Assembly: GCA_002430925.1 (NCBI GenBank)
Contig: DJDD01000040.1
Location: 6,055-20,521 of the forward strand
Source of the DNA: Flavobacteriales bacterium UBA5933
Lineage (GTDB): Bacteria; Bacteroidota; Bacteroidia; Flavobacteriales; Weeksellaceae
Reading direction: 5' to 3'
DNA: 14,467 bases
Positions within the stretch are counted from its first letter, which is position 1. Each line of letters opens with the position of its first letter. This document shows, piece by piece, positions 6,944 to 14,118 of this stretch. Both the position numbers and the translations under genes were made by a program. The notes under the pieces were generated by a model that saw only the letters and a program-made list of their open reading frames with translations, did no database searches and had not been told where the DNA came from.

Positions 6944-8839
6944 TTATTCTGATAATTCCAACCAACGAAATTCCTTTTCTTCTAATTCATCTACAATTTT
7001 TTGTAATTCATCACCAATTGTAGCAATTTTATCATAAGCCAAATTAGGATCAGAAAGTAAATTAGTTAATTCTTCTTTCTTTGCTTCTAAAATTGGTAAA
7101 TCTTTGTTGATTTGTTCTAATTCACGTTTTTCGTTAAAAGAAAGCTTTTTAGGTTTATTTTCAACCTGATTTGTTTTTGCTTCTGGTTTAACTTCAACTA
7201 TATTATTTTCTTTCTCAGGTTTTTTCTCTTCCGCTGTTTCAGGACGATTTTTATTTTCGATATAATATTCTGTATATGTTCCCATATAACGAGATATTTT
7301 ACCTTCTCCTTCAAAAATCATTAATTCATCAACAACCTTATCCATAAAATATCTATCGTGAGATACAACCAAAAGACATCCTTGGTAATCTTCTAAAAAA
7401 CTTTCTAAAACTGTTAATGTAGGTAAATCTAAATCGTTTGTAGGTTCATCTAAAATTAAAAAGTTAGGATTTTTGAATAAAATAGATAGCAATTGTAAGC
7501 GTTTTTTCTCACCTCCACTTAATCGAGATATAAATGTGTGCTGTTGTTCTGGAGAGAATAAAAACATTTCCAAGAATTGTTCTGCGCGCATTTCTTTTCC
7601 ATTTGCCAATGGGAAATAATCTGCGATATCTTTTACAAAATCAATTACACGTTCATCTTCTTTGAAAGTGATTCCTTCTTGTTTAAAATGACCAATGTTT
7701 AATGTTTCACCTCTTTCTATAATACCTGCATCAGCATTTTCTATACCTTCTAGCATTTTTAGAAAAGTAGTTTTACCAACACCATTTTTACCTACTAATC
7801 CTATTTTACCACCACGAGCAAAGATATAAGAAAAGTCATCTACAATTTTTTTAGAACCAAAAGCTTTAGAAACATGTTCCATCTCGATAATTTTTTGACC
7901 TAATCGAGTCATTACCATTTCTAATTTTACTTTTTGGTCTACAATTTTATGTTTTGCAGCTTTTTCTGTATCGTAAAAGTCATCAATACGCGATTTAGAT
8001 TTTGTGGTACGCGCTTTCGGTTGTCTTCGCATCCACTCAATTTCTTTTCGGTAAAGATTTTTTGCTTTGTCAATTGTTGCGTTTTGATTATCAATTCGTA
8101 AAGCTTTATTTGTAATGTAAGTTTCGTAATTTCCTGAATGAACGTACATTGTTTTATCTTCCATTTCTAAGATCTTTGTACAAATAGCATCTAAGAAATA
8201 ACGATCGTGAGTAACCAGAATTAATGTTTTATTTTCTTTATTCAAGAAATATTCCAACCATTCTACCATTTCTATATCCAAATGATTTGTAGGCTCATCA
8301 AGAATTAATAAAACATATCCGTTTTCAAAACTAAGGTCGATAAGGAATTTAGCTAATGAAATTCTTTTACGTTGTCCACCAGAAAGTTTACCAATTTTTT
8401 GATCTAAGAAATCAATTTTTAGTTTAGAAAGAATTTCTTTGATGGTAGGTTCTACTTTCCAAGCATCTAAAACATCCATTTTTCCCATCAAATCAACTAA
8501 TTCTGGATTTGTAGGATCATTTTCTATCATGTTTTCGTATTGATGAACAACATCTAACACTTCATTTGAATGATTGAAAATATACTCTTCACCTTTTAAA
8601 TTTTCATCGAAATCATCACTTTGGTCAAGCATTAATATTTTTACACCTTTACCAACTCTTGCTTCACCAGAGTCAGGAGTTTCTAATCCTGCTAATATTT
8701 TTAATAATGTAGATTTACCACTTCCATTTTTTGCAACAAAAGCAATTTGATCACCTTCATTCACATGAAAGTTAACATCTTTGAAAAGTGTGCGTATACC
8801 GTATGATTTGGTTAGATTTTCAACTGTAAGAAAATTCAT
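6944..8839 (-). CDS. uup: ABC-F family ATPase, Uup type
   Basis: Soluble protein with two ABC ATPase domains and no membrane segment. ABC-F proteins bind the ribosomal E site and act in translation or ribosome rescue; Uup is also linked to DNA-junction processing. Domain 1: Walker A AKNGSGKST (36-44), LSGGQRKR (152-159), Walker B LLILDEPTNHLD (177-188), switch H211. The linker, with basic RRQPKARTTKSKSR (271-284), matches the interdomain linker of Uup. Domain 2: GKNGVGKTT (350-358), LSGGEKKR (440-447), LILDEPTNDLD (461-471), H494. A Lys/Glu-rich hinge (533-562) leads to a C-terminal coiled coil (about 566-628), typical of Uup; the length of 631 fits. The first Walker A glycine is Ala36, which I recall as common in Bacteroidota Uup. 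The gene follows the ABC-2 permease by 38 bases with no clear promoter between, and so is probably co-transcribed with the exporter. Confidence 0.88.
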   Translation of the reverse strand: MNFLTVENLTKSYGIRTLFKDVNFHVNEGDQIAFVAKNGSGKSTLLKILAGLETPDSGEARVGKGVKILMLDQSDDFDENLKGEEYIFNHSNEVLDVVHQYENMIENDPTNPELVDLMGKMDVLDAWKVEPTIKEILSKLKIDFLDQKIGKLSGGQRKRISLAKFLIDLSFENGYVLLILDEPTNHLDIEMVEWLEYFLNKENKTLILVTHDRYFLDAICTKILEMEDKTMYVHSGNYETYITNKALRIDNQNATIDKAKNLYRKEIEWMRRQPKARTTKSKSRIDDFYDTEKAAKHKIVDQKVKLEMVMTRLGQKIIEMEHVSKAFGSKKIVDDFSYIFARGGKIGLVGKNGVGKTTFLKMLEGIENADAGIIERGETLNIGHFKQEGITFKEDERVIDFVKDIADYFPLANGKEMRAEQFLEMFLFSPEQQHTFISRLSGGEKKRLQLLSILFKNPNFLILDEPTNDLDLPTLTVLESFLEDYQGCLLVVSHDRYFMDKVVDELMIFEGEGKISRYMGTYTEYYIENKNRPETAEEKKPEKENNIVEVKPEAKTNQVENKPKKLSFNEKRELEQINKDLPILEAKKEELTNLLSDPNLAYDKIATIGDELQKIVDELEEKEFRWLELSE

Positions 8840-8877
8840 TTTATAGTTCTGTTTTTTTAATGCTAAAAGTAAATTGT

Positions 8878-10062
8878 TTAAATCTCATTCGTTTCAACTT
8901 CTTTTCGTAGTTCACGTTTGGTTTTATTCACTTTTATTGTTAGAATAGCCAAAGATAACACAAAACAAATACTTCCTATGATAATCAAACTATTTAAATG
9001 CGGTTGTATAAGCGAAGGATTACCTTTTTCTATAAATAATATTCTAAATATTTTTAGGTAATGGGTTAGTGGAATACAGTCAGCAATTGCTTGTATCCAT
9101 TTTGGCATTTGACTCATTGGCCAAGTAAATCCACTTAAAATAAAACTTGGTGTAGCAACAACCATTAAAACTTCGGTTGCTTTTAATTGGTTTGGTAATA
9201 AAATACTTACTAAGAATCCCATAAAACACACAGCTAAAATAAAAGCAATAGCTGAATAGAAAAATGGCCAAAATTCAGTTTGTAATTTCATGTCATAAAA
9301 CATTCCAAATATATAATATAAAATATAAATAAATATCGACATGAAAATATATGGAAATGTTTTAACGAATAATATTTTGAAAGGATTTGAAGTTTTTGAT
9401 ACTAGTTCTTTAAACGAACCTGTTTCAAATTCTTGTGCAAAAGATAAAGCTAATCCTAATAACAAAACTTGCTGAAAAACAGTTAACAAAACACCAGGAA
9501 GCATGAAATATAAATAATTTCCACTTCTTATATTTTGGCGAATCATGGTTGATTTAAATGGTTCATAACTTTGATTTGCGACAAAGGCAGGTACACCTTT
9601 TTTTTGTAATGATTGTATAGTAATTCCAGCTTTCATAGTTCCCAAAACTGTTGCAATAGCAATAGATGCTGTATTGGAAGTAAGTGTATTTGACGCATTC
9701 ACAAAATATACAATTTCTGGATTTTTTTGTTGTAAAATATCAGCTTGAAAGTTCCTTGGAATCACAAGTACAACTTCAGATCCATTCTTTAGCGCAATTT
9801 CTTTAGTATTAAAAGTAGAAGGTAATATATCAGATACATAAATAGATTCATTATCATTCAACATTTGAATCACCTTATGGCTTGTGGTTGTATTATCTTC
9901 GTCTACAACAATAATAGGTAAATCAGTTACATTTCCTTTTTTATAAACATTTCCCATTAGTATCCCATATAAAATAGGTGCTCCGAAAAATAGAACAGGA
10001 AGAACGGGGTTTTTAAAAAAGAGCTTGAATTCACGAATAATCAAATGAAATATATTTTTCAT
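8878..10062 (-). CDS. ABC-2 type transporter permease (YhhJ/YbhR-like)
   Basis: Inner-membrane permease of an ABC-2 type exporter, 394 residues. The topology is the family's usual one: TM1 about 20-38, a large periplasmic domain 39-183 that starts with the typical DLPIIVVDEDNT (47-58), then five more helices at about 184-207, 232-255, 268-290, 296-316 and 356-376. SGFTWPMSQMP (310-320) and IPLTHYLKIFR (330-340) are hallmark segments of ABC2_membrane_3 proteins. It lies 6 bases after the HlyD-type adaptor and 38 before the ABC-F gene. Such permeases normally pair with a second permease and with an ATPase carrying Walker motifs. Neither is fused here, so it would work as a homodimer with an ATPase made elsewhere, or with an unusual partner. 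Substrate is unknown; related systems export drugs or lipophilic compounds. Confidence 0.88.
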   Translation of the reverse strand: MKNIFHLIIREFKLFFKNPVLPVLFFGAPILYGILMGNVYKKGNVTDLPIIVVDEDNTTTSHKVIQMLNDNESIYVSDILPSTFNTKEIALKNGSEVVLVIPRNFQADILQQKNPEIVYFVNASNTLTSNTASIAIATVLGTMKAGITIQSLQKKGVPAFVANQSYEPFKSTMIRQNIRSGNYLYFMLPGVLLTVFQQVLLLGLALSFAQEFETGSFKELVSKTSNPFKILFVKTFPYIFMSIFIYILYYIFGMFYDMKLQTEFWPFFYSAIAFILAVCFMGFLVSILLPNQLKATEVLMVVATPSFILSGFTWPMSQMPKWIQAIADCIPLTHYLKIFRILFIEKGNPSLIQPHLNSLIIIGSICFVLSLAILTIKVNKTKRELRKEVETNEI

Positions 10063-10068
10063 CTTTTT

Positions 10069-11052
10069 CTATTTTGTAGTTAAGTCTAACAATACATTTG
10101 CTTGTGAAAATAATTGCGCAGCAGTTTTTGTATCAGTCGGCACAACTTTTACCTCATATAAAGACTGTTGTTGATTTATATCTGGATAAGCAGTATTAAT
10201 ATTTGCGTAAGAACTAAGTGCTTTGATATAAACAATTTTTCCTTTCAATTTTAGATTATTTTTATAAGGAACTGTAATCGTTACGATTTGATCTTTTTTA
10301 ACTTTTGCCACTAAGTTTTCTGGAATAGAAAAACGAAAAAATGTAGTTTGATCTAATATACCTGTAGCAATAGAATAACCAGCAGTTGCTAATTCACCTA
10401 TTCTTAGGTTGACAGTTTCTATGGTCATATCTTGTGGTGCTTTTACATTTCTTTCGCTGTCTGCAACATCAACTTCTTTTAATGCACCAAGAGCACGTTC
10501 TTTTTGTCCAAGAGCCATGTGTTGTTGCTCAATTCTAGCTCCGTGTTCGGCTTCAGTTAATTCTGCTAACGCAGCAATGTATTGATTTTTGGCACCTTGA
10601 TATTTTGTGTATATTTCATCATAAGTTTGCTGAGGAACTAAACTATCACGAAGCATATTTTTGATTCTTTTGTTTGATTTTTCTGCAAAATCCAACTGTT
10701 CTTTTAACGCATCAACTTTTGCATGTAATTGTTTTATTTGATTTTTGGTAGCACCTTTTACGGCCATATTATATTGTGCGTCTGCCGAATAAACTGCTCC
10801 TTCTGCTTGGCTTTTTTTGGCATCAACTTCTGGTAATTCCAATACAAAAAGAGTTTGTCCTTCTTTTACTTGATCACCTTCGTGAACCAAATTTTCTTTT
10901 ATTCTTCCTGTAATTTTTGTAACAACAGAAACTTGATCTCTTTCAACTTTTCCTTGAAAAATATTTTGCTCATTAATACTATCAGAAGATTTACAGTTAG
11001 ATAGTGTTATTGTCGCTACAAGTGCGTATAAGATTGGTGTAATAGTTTTCAT
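10069..11052 (-). CDS. HlyD-family periplasmic adaptor (membrane fusion) lipoprotein
   Basis: Adaptor linking an inner-membrane exporter to a TolC-type channel, 327 residues. The N-terminus is a lipoprotein signal with lipobox LSNC, so Cys20 would be lipidated and hold the protein to the membrane. The first half of the biotinyl-lipoyl domain is VTKITGRIKENLVHEGDQV (44-62) and EGQTLFVLE (64-72). A long helical hairpin covers about 76-200, and the second lipoyl half is VKAPQDMTIETVNLRIGELA (203-222). A beta-barrel region follows (237-280), with a C-terminal part to 327. This layout is that of YbhG/YhiI-type adaptors. It starts 1 base after the tolC-type stop codon and ends 6 bases before the permease, so translation is probably coupled across the operon. 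Confidence 0.9.
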   Translation of the reverse strand: MKTITPILYALVATITLSNCKSSDSINEQNIFQGKVERDQVSVVTKITGRIKENLVHEGDQVKEGQTLFVLELPEVDAKKSQAEGAVYSADAQYNMAVKGATKNQIKQLHAKVDALKEQLDFAEKSNKRIKNMLRDSLVPQQTYDEIYTKYQGAKNQYIAALAELTEAEHGARIEQQHMALGQKERALGALKEVDVADSERNVKAPQDMTIETVNLRIGELATAGYSIATGILDQTTFFRFSIPENLVAKVKKDQIVTITVPYKNNLKLKGKIVYIKALSSYANINTAYPDINQQQSLYEVKVVPTDTKTAAQLFSQANVLLDLTTK

Positions 11053-11053
11053 A

Positions 11054-12442
11054 TTAGTTTAAGATTTTATTTAATAATTCACCAGAAGTATTTAAAATTT
11101 CATACGTTTTTGATCGTTGATCTAAAATTTGTGAGTAATAACCTAAATTTGCTTTATAGTAATCGTTCTCTGCAGATAGTCGTTCTGTAACATCAATTAA
11201 TCCTTCTTGAAATCTTTTTGAAGCAATTTCTAAATTATTGGAAGCAACAGTATTTTGTTGTTCGTTAACCTTTAGTTTTTGTGTAGAAGTTTCGTAATCA
11301 ATTTTATTTTTACTTAAAAGAAGATTTAATTTTTCTTTCGCATCTATAAGCTTGTTTTCATTAATCTCTATATCAGATTTTGCTTGAAGTAATCTATTTT
11401 TATGCTGTCCTCCATCAAAAATTTCCCATTTAGCACCAATTCCTACAAGAATATTAGGAAAGAAGGTAAGTTGATTTACTTTTAGCTTTATATCCCTATT
11501 TGTATTTGCAACATTCATAAAGTTTAATCTTTGTCCAAAAATTGATGAATAACTACTCCCTGCAAAGGCAAAAACTTGTGGTAAATGTGAACCTTTTTCT
11601 TTTTTATATAAAAATTCATACGCTTTTATGGAATGTTCAAGTGCCTTAATTTCTTGTTTGTTTTCTAAAGAATATTCATTTGCTAATAAATCGATTGGAG
11701 ATAAATTATAATGAATTACTTCTAAATTATCTTTTGGTAAATGTGTTAGCATTGCTAACTTTTCATAAAGTAATTTTCTTGTCCCGTTTAGTTCTATTTG
11801 TTTGTTTTCTAATTCTAATAAAGCTAATTTTATTTTTTCTCTATCATAAGGAATAGCTAAACCGTTTTGTATTGCTTTTTGAACTTTAAGATGTTCTTTA
11901 TTTAATCTTTTTGCTGAATTGTCAATCAGTTCCTGAACTTTTTCTAAAAGCATGATTTGATCAAAAGTTTCAATAACATCTTTAGCGATTGTTTCCTTTT
12001 CAGCAGCTGTTAAATAATCGAATGCAATATTTTTTTCTTCAATTGCTTTTATAGCATTTGGAATTTGTAGTCCAGAAAAAATTATTTGTTTTGCATTCAC
12101 ACCAACAGAGCCAATAAACATAGAATTATTAAAACTTTGATTGCCTTCAAAAAGAGTTATTCCTAAATTATTTAAAGATTTTGTTGGTAAATCAATAATT
12201 CCATTTGAATAGAAATAAGAGCCAAGTGCTAATGCTGAAACATCAGGTTTTAATTTTCCTTTAACTTCATCAATTTGATATTTATTTTTATCAACTTCTA
12301 ACAGCTTATTTTTTATTGCATAATTAGTTTCAATCGCATTAATAATTGGAGCTTTTAATTCTTCATTAATAATTTCTTGAGCATAACTGATTTGTGAAAT
12401 TGTTATGCCTGAAAAAAAACATAAAAATAATTTTCTCAGCAT
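11054..12442 (-). CDS. TolC-family outer-membrane efflux channel protein
   Basis: Outer-membrane channel subunit, 462 residues, expected to form a trimer with a tunnel through the periplasm. The signal peptide is 1-21 (cleavage at SYA|QE). Two long helix-rich repeats, typical of the family, contain sequences such as IAKDVIETFDQIMLLEKVQELI (about 151-172) and, near the C-terminus, ASKRFQEGLIDVTERLSAEN followed by DYYKANLGYYSQ, the conserved second-repeat motif. Strand regions include YFYSNGIIDLP and ILVGIGAKWEIFDGG. It is the first gene of the operon. A terminator immediately upstream (12495-12526) separates it from the lipoprotein gene, so it needs its own promoter, for which 12470-12478 is a candidate. 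Substrate is unknown. Confidence 0.9.
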   Translation of the reverse strand: MLRKLFLCFFSGITISQISYAQEIINEELKAPIINAIETNYAIKNKLLEVDKNKYQIDEVKGKLKPDVSALALGSYFYSNGIIDLPTKSLNNLGITLFEGNQSFNNSMFIGSVGVNAKQIIFSGLQIPNAIKAIEEKNIAFDYLTAAEKETIAKDVIETFDQIMLLEKVQELIDNSAKRLNKEHLKVQKAIQNGLAIPYDREKIKLALLELENKQIELNGTRKLLYEKLAMLTHLPKDNLEVIHYNLSPIDLLANEYSLENKQEIKALEHSIKAYEFLYKKEKGSHLPQVFAFAGSSYSSIFGQRLNFMNVANTNRDIKLKVNQLTFFPNILVGIGAKWEIFDGGQHKNRLLQAKSDIEINENKLIDAKEKLNLLLSKNKIDYETSTQKLKVNEQQNTVASNNLEIASKRFQEGLIDVTERLSAENDYYKANLGYYSQILDQRSKTYEILNTSGELLNKILN

Positions 12443-12469
12443 ATATTATTTTTTAACATATTATATTCG

Positions 12470-12478
12470 CAAAAATTA
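12470..12478 (-). promoter_or_regulatory. Near-consensus -7 element upstream of the exporter operon
   Basis: The minus strand reads TAATTTTTG, which is TAnnTTTG with one extra spacer base, 27 bases before the tolC-type ATG at 12442. As the preceding gene has its own terminator, a promoter must lie between about 12443 and 12495, and this is the best candidate in that stretch. Confidence 0.4.
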
Positions 12479-12484
12479 GACCAC

Positions 12485-12496
12485 TTAACTTGTTAA
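12485..12496. promoter_or_regulatory. Inverted repeat TTAAC-TT-GTTAA, possible operator
   Basis: TTAAC and GTTAA flank two bases, just upstream of the candidate -7 element of the exporter operon, at about the -33 position. TetR-type or similar regulators often sit at such sites in tolC/hlyD/permease operons, but no regulator gene is in the window, and the site overlaps the T-run of the preceding terminator. Confidence 0.3.
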
Positions 12497-12526
12497 AAAA
12501 TCCTAACTTTACGAATAAAATTAGGA
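12495..12526 (-). terminator. Strong intrinsic terminator with TTCG loop after the lipoprotein gene
   Basis: On the minus strand TCCTAATTTTA and TAAAGTTAGGA form an 11-bp stem (one T-G wobble) closed by the stable tetraloop TTCG, followed by six T. It starts 51 bases after the lipoprotein stop codon and isolates that gene from the exporter operon. Confidence 0.85.
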
Positions 12527-12538
12527 CTTCCAATAAGT

Positions 12539-12558
12539 TGTCTATAATTATTTAGACA
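12539..12558. repeat. Inverted repeat TGTCTA/TAGACA
   Basis: TGTCTA (12539-12544) and TAGACA (12553-12558) are separated by 8 A/T bases, between the lipoprotein stop and its terminator. It may be a protein-binding site or an RNA hairpin protecting the 3' end; nothing else supports either. Confidence 0.25.
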
Positions 12559-12576
12559 GCATAGTTCAATGTATTT

Positions 12577-13242
12577 TTAATATTTATTATCAATTAGTTT
12601 TATTGTTTCACTAAGAGATTCCCTTATCATTTTTTGTAAATAATCAGTTGTTATATTTTCTATATTTTTATCTATATATTTTGTTCCTCCAGCAGTTTCA
12701 CTATATTTTAATTTTTTGTTTTTAATATCAATGATATTTATATATAAATATGTTTTAGCAACATATTCATTTTTGTCTTCATCATTATAACAAATAATAG
12801 GTTTTACATTAATTAATAATAGGTCATTTAAAGGTGTTCTGTTTTTTAATTGAGTGAAATCTAATTTATTGATTGTTCTATCAGTAATTAAACTATCTGG
12901 GAAAAAGCTTTTATTTGTTGGTTTTAACAATTCAAAATCATAATGATTATCATTTAATATTTTAATAGATGTGTCATTAATATCTTTGTATATATTAAAA
13001 TTTTTATTGATAGTTGCTAATTGGTTCGTTATTTTAGAATTATGTTCTTGGGATTTATTGTTCAAAAAACTTATTGTATCAACATTAATCGATACAGCTA
13101 ATTTTTCTACAGGAACTTCTAGAGCATTGTCATAGACAATGGTATCCTTTGTTGTTTTTTCAGCTTCTTTTTTATGCTCACATGATAGAAGAGTAGAAAT
13201 TAGTGTGCTTATAGTAAGGATTAAATAAAATGTATTTTTCAT
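12577..13242 (-). CDS. Putative lipoprotein of unknown function
   Basis: I do not recognise this 221-residue protein. It has a lipoprotein signal peptide with lipobox LLSC, so Cys21 is the expected lipidated residue, followed by a charged, probably disordered linker (22-36, EHKKEAEKTTKD...). The rest is a Lys/Asn/Ile-rich globular part with alternating beta-strand and helix character. Examples are LLLINVKPIICYNDEDKNEY (141-160), TYLYINIIDI (164-173) and a C-terminal helix YLQKMIRESLSETIKLI. No catalytic motif is visible. It is transcribed alone: an intrinsic terminator with a TTCG loop follows, and its start is divergent from the metallo-hydrolase gene, 132 bases away. The weak TATCTTTA in its upstream region is at best an imperfect -7 element. 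Confidence 0.75.
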   Translation of the reverse strand: MKNTFYLILTISTLISTLLSCEHKKEAEKTTKDTIVYDNALEVPVEKLAVSINVDTISFLNNKSQEHNSKITNQLATINKNFNIYKDINDTSIKILNDNHYDFELLKPTNKSFFPDSLITDRTINKLDFTQLKNRTPLNDLLLINVKPIICYNDEDKNEYVAKTYLYINIIDIKNKKLKYSETAGGTKYIDKNIENITTDYLQKMIRESLSETIKLIDNKY

Positions 13243-13286
13243 GTTGAAAATGTTTATCTACTAAAGATAAATATTTAATTTTAAAT

Positions 13287-13309
13287 AAATCATTTAAATT
13301 TAATGATTT
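13287..13309. promoter_or_regulatory. 8-bp inverted repeat between divergent genes, possible operator
   Basis: AAATCATT (13287-13294) and AATGATTT (13302-13309) flank seven bases in the space between the divergent lipoprotein and metallo-hydrolase genes. Directly next to it is the short palindrome GTTATGATAAC (13310-13320). Either could be a regulator site serving one or both genes. High A/T content makes chance repeats likely, hence the low confidence. Confidence 0.3.
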
Positions 13310-13321
13310 GTTATGATAACG

Positions 13322-13349
13322 TTTTAATCTAGATATGTTTTTTAATCTA
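13322..13349 (+). repeat. Direct repeat TTTTAATCTA, two copies 18 bases apart
   Basis: TTTTAATCTA occurs at 13322-13331 and 13340-13349, followed by a further ATCTA at 13350-13354, all within 55 bases upstream of the metallo-hydrolase ATG (13375). Regular tandem sites upstream of a start can bind response regulators; here this is a suggestion only. Confidence 0.3.
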
Positions 13350-13374
13350 ATCTAAAATGATTTAATTTTATAGA

Positions 13375-14091
13375 ATGAAAATTTATCCATTAATTGAAGG
13401 TCATTTCTCTGTTAATAAAGAGAAAGAATTTACACTTTTGAATCAAGAAAGTAAAGGATTAAAAATGGCAATACAACCTTTTTTAATTCAATTAGAAAAT
13501 GAAAATATATTATTAGATGCAGGATTAGGATGGTTAGAAAATAATCAACCTAAACTAATTCAAAATCTGACAGAATTAAATCTTCAACCAAAAGATATTT
13601 CAAAAATATTAATTTCTCATCTACATAAAGATCATATTAATGGTTTGGTTGATACAAGTTCAAATGTATTAAAATTAATTTTTCCTCAAGCTGAGCTTTA
13701 TATTCAGAAACGAGAATATGAGTTTGCATTAAGCCAAAAAGAAAGTCTTTCGTTTGATTTTAAAATTCTTGATTTTGTTATAAATAATAGTAAAATTCAT
13801 TGGCTTAATGATAATGAAGGTAGAATTAGTAATTATATAAGATACGAAGTTACTCCAGGACACACACCTTTCTTACAATCATTTTGGATAGAGAAGAATA
13901 ATAGGGTAATATTCTATGGATCTGATAATTTACCTTTAGAACTTTATTTTAAATACCATGTAGCCTATAAAAGTGATTTTAATGGAAAAGACGCAATGAA
14001 ATATAGGATTGAATGGGAAATGGAAGCTAATAAACAACATTGGGAAATATTATATTATCATGATCTTAAAAATCCAATAATTGAATACTGA
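13375..14091 (+). CDS. Metallo-beta-lactamase-fold hydrolase
   Basis: Cytosolic MBL-fold metal-dependent hydrolase, 238 residues, no signal peptide. The metal ligands are all present: HLHKDH (82-87, the HxHxDH motif), H163 in PGHTP, D184 in GSD (bridging aspartate) and H229 in YYHD. The N-terminal strand and ILLDAG (45-50) are typical of the lactonase/glyoxalase-like branch of the superfamily. The substrate cannot be read from sequence; acyl-homoserine or other lactonase activity is one possibility among several. The gene is divergent from the lipoprotein gene and is followed after 27 bases by a secreted alpha/beta hydrolase on the same strand, so the two are probably co-transcribed. No exact -7 consensus lies upstream; TAATTTTA (13362-13369) is a one-mismatch candidate that would give a nearly leaderless transcript. 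Confidence 0.88.
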   Translation: MKIYPLIEGHFSVNKEKEFTLLNQESKGLKMAIQPFLIQLENENILLDAGLGWLENNQPKLIQNLTELNLQPKDISKILISHLHKDHINGLVDTSSNVLKLIFPQAELYIQKREYEFALSQKESLSFDFKILDFVINNSKIHWLNDNEGRISNYIRYEVTPGHTPFLQSFWIEKNNRVIFYGSDNLPLELYFKYHVAYKSDFNGKDAMKYRIEWEMEANKQHWEILYYHDLKNPIIEY

Positions 14092-14118
14092 TTCAAATAT
14101 TTTTAATAACTTGTAGTA

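Noticed and set aside
6944..8839. ABC-F protein as the missing motor ATPase of the exporter
   Set aside because: Not adopted as an annotation: it has the basic interdomain linker and C-terminal coiled coil of Uup, which act on ribosomes or DNA, and both ATPase domains lie in one soluble chain. Kept only as a question in the findings.
13362..13369. TAATTTTA as the promoter of the metallo-hydrolase gene
   Set aside because: It differs from TAnnTTTG at the most conserved last base and would place the transcript start at or next to the ATG. Not strong enough to list.
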